Shown: in pieces, positions 23,601-33,600 of the stretch
How the letters are laid out: each line of letters starts with the position of its first letter
Position numbering within the stretch: position 1 is the first letter of the stretch
Origin: Phytopythium helicoides
Taxonomy: Eukaryota > Oomycota > Peronosporomycetes > Pythiales > Pythiaceae
Assembly: GCA_024867545.1 (NCBI GenBank)
Contig: JANFNE010000019.1
Coordinates: 496,001-560,000 of the forward strand
Direction of reading: 5' to 3'
DNA: 64,000 bases
Notes under the pieces: model-generated
Told to the model about the DNA's origin: nothing
The model's input: the letters and a program-made list of their open reading frames with translations, nothing else
Database searches by the model: none
Translations under genes and position numbers: made by a program

Positions 23601-23961
23601 GAGCGAGCCGTCGTCGGTGTCTAGACGGGCGAGCAATGCGCAGATCAAAGTTCTAGTCCAAGTCGCTGTTGGCAATGCTGCAGTCGCCAATTCTGGGTCG
23701 GAGGTCAATTCACAAAGTGACCGTGTGGACTGGCGACGAGCGACACCGCGTGAGCGCCACGACGAAATTGATGGATGGGAGTCGCTGACTGCATTCGAGA
23801 TGGTGTATGAGCAGCTTCCACATGATGATGCCACGAGAGCGGAAGTCGAAGGCAGTTCCAGATTTATGCCTCGTGACGATGGCAGACCAAGGTCAAATTT
23901 GCCGCCATCAGCAATGAGCTTGTCGCGCTCCCGCAATCAGAGCGGGTTTGCCCTCGTATGA
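20640..23961 (+). CDS. Unidentified multi-exon gene (approximate limits)
   Basis: Protein-like blocks follow one another on the plus strand: 'MQSRLLVPNCPHAAHALFSA' at 20640 right after a CAG splice-like site; 'LVVFGHFERETGDEE' and 'GQRVQLQDILDDGPSW' near 21400-21500; 'SMTFTFNDDEYCHWLYDW' at about 21765-21820; a long helical block (22200-23025) with 'KLAIATLVLSQLDITWLDP' and 'FTNNLFSLLRQWP'; and 'YDDDTESEEAEPDN' to 'RNQSGFALV' ending at 23961. Frame changes between blocks need introns (one likely at 23041-23084, GTATGT...GGCCAG) and probably some base errors. I do not recognise the family. It could be two genes. It lies head to tail with the kinase downstream. Confidence 0.4.
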
Positions 23962-24210
23962 AAAGTGTAGTGAGTGATGCAAAGGCAAAGCTTGAAGTTG
24001 AGCCAGCGCTTTTGAGGTTCCACAGCTTGCTGAAAGACTTAACACCGAAGCAAATGGCAAAGATCACCATCGAATAACTTTTTTCTCGTGTCTATTTGTG
24101 TGCTTGTTGTGCCAGACTGCGACACTCTGAGCGACCTCACCGAAGAGTGCGAGAATAGCCGACGTCAACCATCTCACAAACATCGTGCCACCGAAGCTTG
24201 GTTGGATGGG

Positions 24211-27200
24211 ATGAGCGTGATTGAGACGGACGTCGCGGCCGTCCAGCTGAGCGAGGCTGGGGCTCCTGGGCAAGTCAACAGCTACCGGGTTGGCAAGATG
24301 CTTGGCGAGGGCGCTTTCTCCCGAGTTTATGAGTGTGAGAACAGCGAGGGCCAGCAATATGTGAGTAGCGTAAGGTCCTTGTAGGACTTAAGACGCGGTG
24401 CTGGGCTGACGCTCGCTGACTTCCTCAGGCGCTCAAAATTCTTAACAAATCGTTCCTCAAGCGCAAACGAGAGTACAAGCGCGTGGACGGCAAGCTTGTG
24501 CTGTCGAATGCCTTTCAGGTTCATAACCCCAATTGTTTTACAACTTGAGCGGTCTCATTTACTGAACACGCGTGCTGCGCTGTCAAGAGCAGAAAGTGCA
24601 AAAAGAGGTTGCCATCATGAAGAAGCTGTCTCATACTCATTTGGTGAAACTTCACGAAGTGATTGACAGTCCTGCGGACGACAAGATGTTTCTTGTACTT
24701 GACCTCATCCGCGGAGGTCAAGTCATGGATTGGGATGATAAAGCTTTTCGCTACACAACATCACGCACAGAGACAGGTGTGCTAGGGCCGCGCAGCGGTT
24801 CGAGATTGTTTGCGCGACGTGGTTACGGCGCTAGATTACCGTAAGTTCCTTGGAAATCACAAAATTAACGCACTTGACTGATTCTGTTGTGATCTAGTGC
24901 ATCGAAACCGCATCTGTCATCGTGATATCAAGCCTGAAAACATCTTGCTAGCGGGAACTTCTGAAGGCTACAAGCTTGCAGATTTTGGCGTAGCCCACAT
25001 GTTGGACCCTGAAGATGGAGTAGGACAGCAGTCAATGTTGCGAAGCACCGAGGGCACATATCACTTCTTAGCTCCAGAATGCACAACCGGTGATGCTTAC
25101 GATCCATTTATGGTTGATATATGGGCACTAGGAGTCACGATGTTTGCGATGCTGAATGGGAGTCTGCCGTTTGGAGCAAAAGCAGCTTCACTGAGTGATG
25201 TCATGGCAGCCATTCGAGAAGATGCGCTCGTTATACCTGACAAGATCGCACCAGAATGTACCGAGCTTCTAGAGCGAATGTTGACAAAGAATCCAGCCGA
25301 ACGTATCACTATCCCGGAACTCATAGTGCATCCGTGGCTTTCATCGACTGATGCGATACCTCCGACACCTAGAGGTGTGGAGGATGACTCAGACCCTGAT
25401 ATCGTCGAAGTGACGGCAATGGAGATTGAAGCTGCATTCACACCCGTCAATAACTTCATTCTTATGACTAAGCTCAAAATGAAGCTAGGGTCTCGCCTTG
25501 CGAGAATGCGGCGGTCGATCGACGCAAGAGAAGGGCTCTACGGTAGTGGTGGTGCTCATGCTCGACGACTTGCCCAGCCACGCACGCAAAGCAGCCAATC
25601 CATCGATACCGTTAGTGGTCGTTGTGCTAGTGATAAAGCGGTCTTGGCGATGAATTCTTTAGTTGGAAAGCAAGCTCCTCCATGCGATGAAAACGAAGAT
25701 CCGGCCAAACTTCTAGAAGGAGAGCCCGTACCATCCGGATTTAATCATACCAAAGAGGAAGAGATCTTACCAACCGAAGAGAGCCCTGGTAAAGCGAGTC
25801 CTGAAGCAAGACTTCAGAAGCGAAAAGTACCCTGGGAGTTGTGTTGTCAGGGACAATAGAAGCTATCACTACTTTAAAACCAGCTGGGCTAGAACGCCGC
25901 AGAAGCGATCTATCAGTGCTCGTCACCCCAACAGCATCGCTACCGTCACCCACGAGATCGGACGGTGCGAGTACGAGTGAGGTGAGATCATCTATAGCTC
26001 CAGTAGTTCCTCGTTTGCAAATTCCGGTGCCAAGTACTGATTACGCAGCTACTTCTCCTACTGTTGGGATTGAGTTATCTGATCCTGCTTCAGATCCTCT
26101 AGAGCCAATTGTGCCTCCCACAAATCCAGTGTGTAAAGTCTCAATCGATGTATCATCCACCTTCCCGACAGTGAGAGCTGATCTCCCTTCTGGACTTGCT
26201 GAGTCTTCAGACGCATGTCACTGCGAGAGAAGTAGAGTCGAGCCTCAGTTGGTGCCACCGAGACAAAATTGGGAGGGCCGACGAGCAGTGCGGAGGCATT
26301 CCACTCTTTCTGACAATTTCAGAGATGCTAGTGAGCCTACTGCTGGTCTCCAGCCTGTGAACTTGTCTCCCGGAGAAACACCAAACTCGCGGACCATGAT
26401 GCGAAGGAAGAGCTCTATTCATCCACCAACTGCAAGAGATGAATATGTACAAGGGCATCAAGGATCAAGCGAAAACATGGATTATGCCAGCGATCAAGGA
26501 GCCATCAACCGGTCACCATTAGATATATCGCCACCCAAAGCCCGTCGACTTCAAAAGATCAGTGTATCGCCCAAGAAAGCCCCAAGCCCGATTAATTCGT
26601 GTAGAGAAGAACTCGAGCTCACAAGTAGTATTGCGACTTTGGATGACGCAAATCCCAATGCGGGCACAGACCCTACTTCGAACCACTCGACACATCTTGA
26701 GCCATCAACATCTGGTGATACCAATGATATTATCTCTACTTCCAGCAGAGAGGTGGACGCATCCATGTTTACAGAGCCAAACGAATCTCCCCGACTCCGT
26801 CTCCGATCAAACGGCCATCGATCTCACCCAACACTCCAAGCAAAACTCCCACCGTTGGATATCAACTCGGCACCTTCATCCCCTACTAAGCATTCGCCGC
26901 TAACATCCCCCGCCGTCGCTGTGTCGACGCGGGCGAGACGACGCGCGTCAATTGACAATTCGCTACATCATGTTGACGAATCTGATTCGCTAGTATCTCT
27001 CGAGATGGACGCAGCTACATCTCCACGGTCATCACCATCGAGGCGGCATAGCGTTGCGGATCGAAGTCTAAAGCTGGGAAACTTTATGCTACCGGCGGTG
27101 TCTGCTGGAAGTGGAAGCTCGAGTGCATCGGGGCAATCATCACCAAGACCTGGCTCAGTCGGTGAGGGGAATGAGTGCACTCCTTCAGAAGCTACTCCGT

Positions 27201-27904
27201 ACGCTATTGATTCCGTTGATGTGTATAATGACGAATTGCTCGGCCCTACAAGCTTGCTTCTTGCTAGGGAGAACATACCGAGTGTGGATTCGGGGAATGA
27301 AACTGAAAAAGCTGGTCTCACATTCTTGGCGCTTTCCAGGTCGACACCTCAGCTTCCCCATTACGGCGTGCAAATATGTTCTGCACAGGCAGCAGATATA
27401 CCGCAGCACTCTACTACTAACGAAGCGATGATGGAGACACCAAAATGTCTCGGAGGGTCAAGCTCCACTGGAGCTTTGTCTCCACGCTACCGCCCGTCGT
27501 CTCCGTTGCGACCACTGGCTATTGACACCCCCGCGAGCAGTACAGACCGTCAAGACCCTCCACCTTCGCCTCCTCGGCGCGCCTCCATGGATGGCGAGGC
27601 GGGTCCCATCATTCGCATGAGCTCGCTTGCGAAGGCGCTGGACGACTGCATGAGCCCAGAAGAAAACGCAGAGTACTACAGCTCGCGCGCCAACACCGCA
27701 AAAGAGCTGTCAGTGTCGACAGAAGCTCAGAAAGCGAGCGAGTCAAACGCAGACTCGAAGCCCCAGGACACAGCTCAATCGCCACCACGGCCTTCAGAGC
27801 GGCGGCGCAACTCGCTGCTGGAGACCCAGGACTCGCTCAAAATGATGCGGCGGGGTCACTCCGCCGTCCAAATCTTGATCCCGTCGTCCCCCAAAGCCCA
27901 CTGA
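24211..27904 (+). CDS. CaMKK-type Ser/Thr kinase with long Ser/Pro-rich C-terminal tail
   Basis: Resembles Ca/calmodulin-dependent kinase kinase, which activates AMPK/SnRK1-type kinases. Gly loop 'GKMLGEGAFSRVYECE'; catalytic Lys in 'ALKILNKSFLK'; an insert before 'KVQKEVAIMKKLSHTHLVKL' as in CaMKK; 'IRGGQVMDW' (compare KGPVMEV); catalytic loop 'ICHRDIKPENILL'; 'LADFGVAHML'; activation segment 'RSTEGTYHFLAPE'; and a post-kinase stretch 'EIEAAFTPVNNFILMTKLKM' like CaMKK's tail. Introns at 24361-24428, 24519-24592 and 24841-24897. Frame breaks at about 24780, about 24800 and 25823-25826 (AAAA, one A short) separate it from the in-frame tail of some 690 residues (Ser/Pro-rich, probably disordered, many RRxS-like sites) that ends at 27904. 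An in-frame ATG at 24088 is an alternative start. Confidence 0.8.
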
Positions 27905-28916
27905 AGCGGTTCGCCATGGCAGGCAGCGGCGGCAAGAGCAGCGGCCAGAGCTCTCTGCGCAGCTCCATTTGCTTGGTGATGTGATGAGGCTCACGTCACC
28001 GCTTCAACTCATGGGTGACGTCATTCTTCTCGAATTAGTGATAGGGACCTCTAATACCATGCAGTTTTGGGATAATCATTCCATCTCTTGTCATTTGTAT
28101 GACAAATACAAATGACAAGTGGTACGACTAGTGTGGTGGGTGTGGGTCACGCAAGAACAATCGCTTGGCCGTCACTTTGATAGGTAAAAATCAACATTTC
28201 AGCCAATCACAAGGTGCAAAATATCATATTTGCTCCATTTCAGCGAATGAAATGTTGCGAAGATGCGTTGGCGCGCTCTTTGTCCAAGTCGCACCTCCTT
28301 TTGGCGGGACAAATAGCTTGGCGTTTGTATGCTTCCGATCCCTTTATAAACATCCAGTCAATTTTTAAGTTCCTAAAGGTGATGCTAAAAGATCATTTTT
28401 TTTGGAGCCTTTTGTATCATGACGTTGGAGTGAGTCATGTTCGGCTGCCTTCGGCGTCCACCTCGACCATCGACAGACGCTCGAAGTCCTCCATCAGGTG
28501 ACAGCTCATTACGCCGTAAGCCGCCGCCCTCACTGGCAGCAGTTGTCGCCGCCTACCGCGTACTCCTCTGCCGACACTGAGCAAAACTCGGTGATATCAG
28601 CAGCCAACCAACCAGCCCCAACTGACTGGGAAGTCGCTCCTCTCGACCCTTTTCTACGCCCAAAGCGCGCTTGTCAAGCCAAAAAGCACCACCTTCTGGC
28701 GGTCCGCACGAGTCTCGACGCCTATTGGCCAAAATCATTGTTGCGACGTTGCGACAGGCGCGGGCAGGCAGCTCCGACCGACTTGCGCCGCCGTCACTCT
28801 TCATTTTGCGCCGTGCCACGCACGTTCGTCGTCCTTTGGCCGACTGACTGGTTGGGTACACAAGGGCAAGAGCCGACACGCACTCCCGCGTGGCTACACT
28901 CGGCGGCACTTCAACC
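27905..28916. other. Intergenic region upstream of the HSF pair
   Basis: About 1 kb without a supported gene. It holds a perfect hairpin at 28087-28119, CCAAT-type boxes (for example CCAATCACAAGG at 28203) and a second weaker inverted repeat (TCAACATTTCA near 28192 against TGAAATGTTG near 28247). An open frame at 28498-28920 has no family features and is probably leader sequence. Confidence 0.55.
28087..28119. repeat. Perfect inverted repeat (14-bp arms, 5-nt loop)
   Basis: CTTGTCATTTGTAT, loop GACAA, ATACAAATGACAAG. It lies 183 bp past the kinase stop codon and about 800 bp before the first HSF. It could be an RNA hairpin in the kinase 3' untranslated region or a protein-binding site; nothing else decides. 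Confidence 0.75.
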
Positions 28917-29846
28917 ATGACCACCGAGTCGCTGCCGGCCATCGCCACGGGCTTCGTGCGCAAGCTGTACCGTATCCTGGACCAGGAGAGCGACGCCGTC
29001 ATCGCGTGGGACGCGTCTGGCGCCAACTTCTCCATCCTCGACGGCGACCGCCTCGAGCGGCAAGTGCTGCCGCGCTACTTCCGCGGGCGGCTCTTTGCGT
29101 TCCGGCAGCAGCTGCGGGAGCACGGGTTCCAGCGGGTCGGACCGGAGGACGGACCCGAGAGCTACTTCCACGAGGCGTTCCAGCGAGGATGCCCCGACCG
29201 GCTCAGCGCCATCACGCGCACCCCGCAGCCACGACGACGGCCGTCTCGGAGGAAAACAAAGCCCACCGACAAGGTGGGCGGTAGAGCCACGAGTGTCTCG
29301 CCAAAGCACTCGTCGGGAGGAGCTGCGGCGGTGATCATGCCCTACAAGGCCGTGAAAGCATCCCATCGCGCGAGTCCATACCCAGTGTCGGGAGAAAAGG
29401 CGTCGATCCATGGCGAGAACGCTGCGCCGATCGACGTGACCAATAATCCGCTGTTCGCGACGGACGATGGCGGAGCTCTCGCCAACTACCTCGCGCCCAT
29501 GTCGATCGACGGCGCGAAGCACTCGCTCGACTTTGCTGTTGTGCCCGACAACTGCAACCCGCTGAGCGATGCGCCGGGAGAGAAGCTGTCGGACGAGACC
29601 ATGCGAAAGCTAATGAGCCTGCTCGGGGACTCGTGGTCCACGGATGAGATGGCCGCGAACAACATGCACCAGAGCAAGCGCAGTGAAAAGAATATTTTTG
29701 AATCTTCCGAGTCGGGCCCTGTTGTTTTGCCGCCTCCTGTTGCCGAGGCGCCGCCGCTCCTCGAGAGCCACCAGTTCTCGTCCGACACAATGGACCTGAT
29801 GATGCACTGGCTAAGCGGCCAGGGCGGAGCCAAGACAACCGACTAG
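28917..29846 (+). CDS. Heat shock factor family transcription factor (copy 1)
   Basis: Single exon, 309 residues, ATG at 28917. The N-terminal HSF-type DNA-binding domain (residues about 8-100) shows 'GFVRKLYRILDQESDAVIAW', 'FSILDGDRLERQVLPRYF' and 'FAFRQQLREHGFQRV', the winged-helix recognition helix of HSFs. A basic Arg/Lys stretch ('RRRPSRRKTK') follows and could be a nuclear localisation signal. There is no long heptad-repeat trimerisation region. The acidic C-terminal half carries one 'NNPLFATDDGG' motif and short hydrophobic patches ('DETMRKLMSLLG', 'DTMDLMMHWLSG') resembling activation motifs. Tandem with a longer paralogue 420 bp downstream on the same strand. Confidence 0.88.
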   Translation: MTTESLPAIATGFVRKLYRILDQESDAVIAWDASGANFSILDGDRLERQVLPRYFRGRLFAFRQQLREHGFQRVGPEDGPESYFHEAFQRGCPDRLSAITRTPQPRRRPSRRKTKPTDKVGGRATSVSPKHSSGGAAAVIMPYKAVKASHRASPYPVSGEKASIHGENAAPIDVTNNPLFATDDGGALANYLAPMSIDGAKHSLDFAVVPDNCNPLSDAPGEKLSDETMRKLMSLLGDSWSTDEMAANNMHQSKRSEKNIFESSESGPVVLPPPVAEAPPLLESHQFSSDTMDLMMHWLSGQGGAKTTD

Positions 29847-30266
29847 CCTTTGTTTTTCTCGTCCAGTCAAGCATCAACCAGAAAACTTCTCCAGCATCTC
29901 CCTTCGACCTCGAAAAAAGAAGCCCCGCGTCCGCTTTTCGAGATCCCAAGCACCTCCGTTCGTCCCGGAACTGCAGTCACCCTTCGTCCGTTCGATTCGT
30001 CCCTGTTTCATCCTTTTAAAGCGGTTGGGCCCTCCCTCCTCCACGCCCGCGTGCATGTGCAAGCGAAGAAACCATCACAAACAAAGCACCTCGAGGCTGC
30101 CACTGCGTCATATCAAGTTGGCAGCGTTCATACCGACAATACATGCGATAACCCCCCCTTTTCATCCAATCACCCCTCTCCATTCCCCTTTTCAGCCAAT
30201 CACGCACGCCACAAAAAGCCGCCAAGCGGTTTCGCCCGCATCTCACCTCCCGCGAAGAAGCGCAGC
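29847..30266. promoter_or_regulatory. Promoter/leader between the two HSF genes
   Basis: 420 bases containing two CCAAT boxes in similar settings (CATCCAATCACCCC near 30164 and CAGCCAATCACGCACG near 30194) about 70-100 bp before the second HSF start. The second HSF's reading frame stays open through all of this region, but its composition is not protein-like and the conserved domain starts right after the ATG at 30267. Confidence 0.5.
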
Positions 30267-31736
30267 ATGGCGGCGGGCATCGCCACGGGCTTCGTGCGCA
30301 AGCTGTACCGCATCCTGGACCAGGAGAGCGACGCCGTCATCAGCTGGGACGCGTCGGGCGCCTCCTTCTCCATCCACGACAGCGAGAAGCTCAATGAGCT
30401 CGTGCTGCCGCGCTACTTCCGCGGCCGCCTGAGCGCCTTCCGCCAGCAGCTCGTGGACCACGGCTTCGAGCAGCTCGAGTGCGAGGACGACGAGTCGAGG
30501 GAGGTCTACCGCCACCCGGACTTCCTGCGCGGCTGCCCCGGCCGCCTGAGCAACATCGTGCGCGTGCCAAAGTCCAAGAAGAAGGCGGCGAGTGACAGGA
30601 TCGCGGCCGCGCCGGCCGTTCCCCCGGCCCCGACCTCGCTCAGGGTCACGCTCACGGCGGTTGGCGGCGCCAAGAGGTCCAGGGCAGGGATGTCGCTCGC
30701 CTCGCCGTCCAAGAAGCTGCGCGCGGAAGTCGGTGGAGGACTGGTTGCGTCGACGGCTCCGCCGAGCGCCAATAACCCGCTGTTTTCGAACGAGCCGGAC
30801 GACGGCGCGTTCTCCATCGCGAGGCTCGTGGAAGGAGGTGGGCTGCTTCCTGCGAGCACCGAGCTGCCCGATCCTATTAGTTACTTGAACAGACTTGGAG
30901 CTGCCCAGGCACCGTCCGTTGCGGCACCTAAAACAACCCAGCAGATGCAGCAGCCTGGCATCTACTCGGACGACCTCTTGCGGTCGGCGTTGTACTTCCT
31001 CGTGTCGACGTCCGTGACGGGGACAGAGACTTCCGAAGGTGACAAGAAGATTGCGGAGAATTCAAACGGCAAAACCCAGGAAGCTCGGTCGGACATGCTT
31101 GCTACGCTGTTGGCGTCGTCGACGTCTGGGGTTGCAAACGTCAGCGGCTGGGGTGCCAATGCTGGATCGAATCCACTCTTCAGTGACCAGTCGGCCGGGG
31201 ACGAAGAGGACGACGAGAACAGTATTTGGAACCTTTTGGTTGCGTCGTCGGTGGACCGTGTGAAAAGCGCCATCGGAGACGTGGTTAGCCCCCAGGAGAA
31301 ACTTCGCCTTATCATCGCCGAGCGCGAACGACTCGAGGAGCAGCGCAAGAAGCTTTGTGTTCCTGCTGCGCCTGCGGCCACAAAGCCAACTACTCGTTCC
31401 GCAACTACCAACCCACTGTTCAGCAATTCAAATACGGGCAAGTCGGCAGGTAATGGTATCCCCGTTTCGAAGGATGCCGATACAGCGAAGCCGCCAGCTT
31501 CGAACCCGCTGTTCGCGAAAGACAGCGCAGACAAAGCTCCAGCTTCAAACCCACTATTCGTGAATGATAGTGGGGCAAAGGCGGCAGCTTCGAGTTTGCT
31601 GTTTGCTAAAGACGGCGCCACAAAAGTCCCCGCGAAAGCGAACGGGGCTGGCATGCCGTCCGAGGACGACTTGTGGCGCCTCCTCATGTCGTCGTCGATC
31701 GACGTGTTTCGTAACTTGGACCAGTTCGAGGTCTGA
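30267..31736 (+). CDS. Heat shock factor family transcription factor (copy 2) with repeated NPLF motifs
   Basis: Single exon, 489 residues. The DNA-binding domain is nearly identical in plan to copy 1 ('GFVRKLYRILDQESDAVISW', 'NELVLPRYFRGRLSAFRQQL'). The C-terminal region carries at least five NPLF[S/A/V] motifs (near 30774, 31167, 31407, 31499 and 31544) plus one degenerate copy (SSLLFAKD near 31589), and recurring acidic-hydrophobic blocks ('NSIWNLLVASSVDRV', 'DDLWRLLMSSSIDVF') that look like activation motifs. I chose the start at 30267 because the conserved domain begins four residues later. Tandem duplication of copy 1 with tail expansion is the likely origin. Confidence 0.88.
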   Translation: MAAGIATGFVRKLYRILDQESDAVISWDASGASFSIHDSEKLNELVLPRYFRGRLSAFRQQLVDHGFEQLECEDDESREVYRHPDFLRGCPGRLSNIVRVPKSKKKAASDRIAAAPAVPPAPTSLRVTLTAVGGAKRSRAGMSLASPSKKLRAEVGGGLVASTAPPSANNPLFSNEPDDGAFSIARLVEGGGLLPASTELPDPISYLNRLGAAQAPSVAAPKTTQQMQQPGIYSDDLLRSALYFLVSTSVTGTETSEGDKKIAENSNGKTQEARSDMLATLLASSTSGVANVSGWGANAGSNPLFSDQSAGDEEDDENSIWNLLVASSVDRVKSAIGDVVSPQEKLRLIIAERERLEEQRKKLCVPAAPAATKPTTRSATTNPLFSNSNTGKSAGNGIPVSKDADTAKPPASNPLFAKDSADKAPASNPLFVNDSGAKAAASSLLFAKDGATKVPAKANGAGMPSEDDLWRLLMSSSIDVFRNLDQFEV

Positions 31737-32270
31737 TTGCAGTCTATCTCCTGGACCTTCGACGATATTTAAGACCGATGACTATCAGCTGGAGAAGCCA
31801 TGCAGCGGTGCTGCTCGTCGGTCACGCGGGCCACCCTCCTACAGATTTTTTTCCCCCCTCCTTTCGCGTCGCTGAAGCCCAGTCGAGCCGTGTAGTGCAG
31901 TGTAGGCGCCATTTTTTTTTGAAGAAGTTGTCGGTGACTCACAGGCCCTGCCAGCCCGACGGAGATACAGCAACTGTCGCTCGTTGATCCTCGCGTTCTC
32001 GTGTCGCCACGACGCCATCATCTCGTCCTCGCGCGCAGTTTACGAGTCCGCCGGGCTTTTTCGAGATTGTTCGGTTTTGACAAGCAAGTCGCTGGGAATG
32101 GTGGTAAACCTACGGAGAGCGTTGGTCCGCATCAGCTTTGATGGGTCACGTGCGTCGCAACCGGTCGCTGTCGGTGGTTCAGACTCGACTTCACGTCGGA
32201 CGAGCAGCTCCAGTCTCCGATTCACTCGCAATCGCGACAACAACAGATCTACTCACTCACTCCAGTCGAT
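31737..32270. other. Intergenic region HSF2 / CHCHD2-like
   Basis: 534 bases. No coding potential that I can support; likely HSF 3' end plus the promoter of the small CHCH-domain gene. No repeats noticed. Confidence 0.5.
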
Positions 32271-32699
32271 ATGGCTCGCTCGCGTCGCTCCGCTCCCGCT
32301 CCGGCCCGCAAGGCTCCTGCTCCGGCCAAGGCTCCGGCCAAGGCTCCGGCTCCGGCTCCGGTGCAGGCTGCTCCTGCTCCCGCACCCGTTCAGTCCGCGC
32401 CGGCTCCGAGCATGGGCGGCGGCCTCATGGCCACGGTGGCCGAGGGCATGGCTTTCGGCACGGGCAGCGCCATCGCTCGCCACGCTGTGAACGCGGTCGC
32501 CGACTCCTTCAGCGGCTCGGACGACAAGGCTGCGCCTGTGGCCGCTGCTCCTGTGACCGCCGCGCCGTCGGCGGCTGCGTGCCTGACGGACAAGAAGGCA
32601 TTTATGGACTGCCTGGACCGCAGTGCCAACGACATCTCGGCCTGCCAGTTCTACCTCGACGCGCTCAACACGTGCAAGCAGCAGAGCGCCTTCCTGTAG
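32271..32699 (+). CDS. CHCHD2/CHCHD10/Mix17-like twin Cx9C mitochondrial protein
   Basis: 142 residues in one exon. The N terminus is basic and Ala/Pro-rich (mitochondrial targeting type). A Gly-rich hydrophobic centre ('MGGGLMATVAEGMAFGTGSA') is typical of the CHCHD2/10 family. The C terminus has two exact Cx9C motifs, 'CLTDKKAFMDC' and 'CQFYLDALNTC', which form the disulfide-linked helical hairpin imported by the Mia40 route into the intermembrane space. Family members tune respiration and MICOS. Length matches animal CHCHD2 (about 151 aa). An AATAAA polyadenylation-type signal lies about 50 bp past the stop. Confidence 0.92.
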   Translation: MARSRRSAPAPARKAPAPAKAPAKAPAPAPVQAAPAPAPVQSAPAPSMGGGLMATVAEGMAFGTGSAIARHAVNAVADSFSGSDDKAAPVAAAPVTAAPSAAACLTDKKAFMDCLDRSANDISACQFYLDALNTCKQQSAFL

Positions 32700-32747
32700 G
32701 CGCGCGTTGCGACCACTACATACTCGCCCGGCCAGCCCTCGCAGCCT

Positions 32748-32753
32748 AATAAA
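32748..32753 (+). terminator. Polyadenylation-type signal AATAAA of the CHCHD2-like gene
   Basis: AATAAA 49 bases downstream of the TAG stop at 32697-32699, on the coding strand. Confidence 0.5.
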
Positions 32754-33600
32754 TGATACTAGAAATACACTGGCCGATCCCATGGACGTGTGTGCTGATT
32801 GTTATCCTGCTTTGTGTTGATGCTTTCGTTGTGGTACGCTGATCGTTCTCGTGATGAGTGCGTACCTACTGTGAACTGAGGGCTTCAATGCTGTCCTGAA
32901 CTGCTAGTAACTCGCTTCTCGCCGAAGAAAACGGAAGCAGGCGCCATGACGCCATGAATTTGCCGCAGTGAGATTCCAAGAAGTTGCACGGAAGCAGCTC
33001 ACCGCTAAAGCACCCCCAGCAATGCTCACGAATGTGTTTGCTGGCGTTTGTAAAGCCTCAAGACGATCTGCTACTAGTACTCAACCACCAGAACTCGACG
33101 CTTCCAACAATGCTCAACACCACCTCGCATCGCTTGCTGGTGCTGTAGCCGGCTACCGGTACTACGAATCGGCCACCTGCGTGTTATCAGGTGCTTGACG
33201 CAGTGCTGAGCCTCCATCGCTGGTCTCAGCCTCCATCAACTCGCTCGCCTCCAAGCTGCTCCCACCTCTGATCCTGCCGCCCCCAGCTCGCCAACAAGCA
33301 GACAACGCTGCGCTCGCAGCGGCCCGACGCGGCCTCGTCACCGGCCGCGAGCGCTGCGTGGCGCTCCGCGCCTCTTGGCGACGTCAGTGGCGGATCTCTC
33401 TGCCTCCGATTGGTCAAAACTCCTCTCCCACCCTCCTCCGATTGGCCGAAACCCGTCCTGCCGCCTCTATTCGGGCGCCGCACAGTGCGCGCTGCCCCCC
33501 GCCCGCCCTCCACACGAGAAAGAACGGGAGAAGCGAGAAGCTCCCGCGCCCGACGCCCGACGCCTCCACGACGCTCGCGCACCGCAAGAGGAAGCGAGGC
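32754..33600. other. Intergenic region CHCHD2-like / AMPK gamma
   Basis: About 850 bases with no supported gene. Two ATTGG boxes (inverted CCAAT, near 33409 and 33442) lie 160-190 bp upstream of the AMPK gamma start. Confidence 0.5.

Noticed and set aside
28498..28920. 140-codon frame before the first HSF
   Set aside because: Runs into the HSF start in another frame, has no motifs and is likely 5' leader and promoter.
29850..30266. In-frame open extension upstream of the second HSF, adding about 139 residues
   Set aside because: Composition is leader-like, with CCAAT boxes inside it, and the conserved HSF domain starts four residues after the ATG at 30267.
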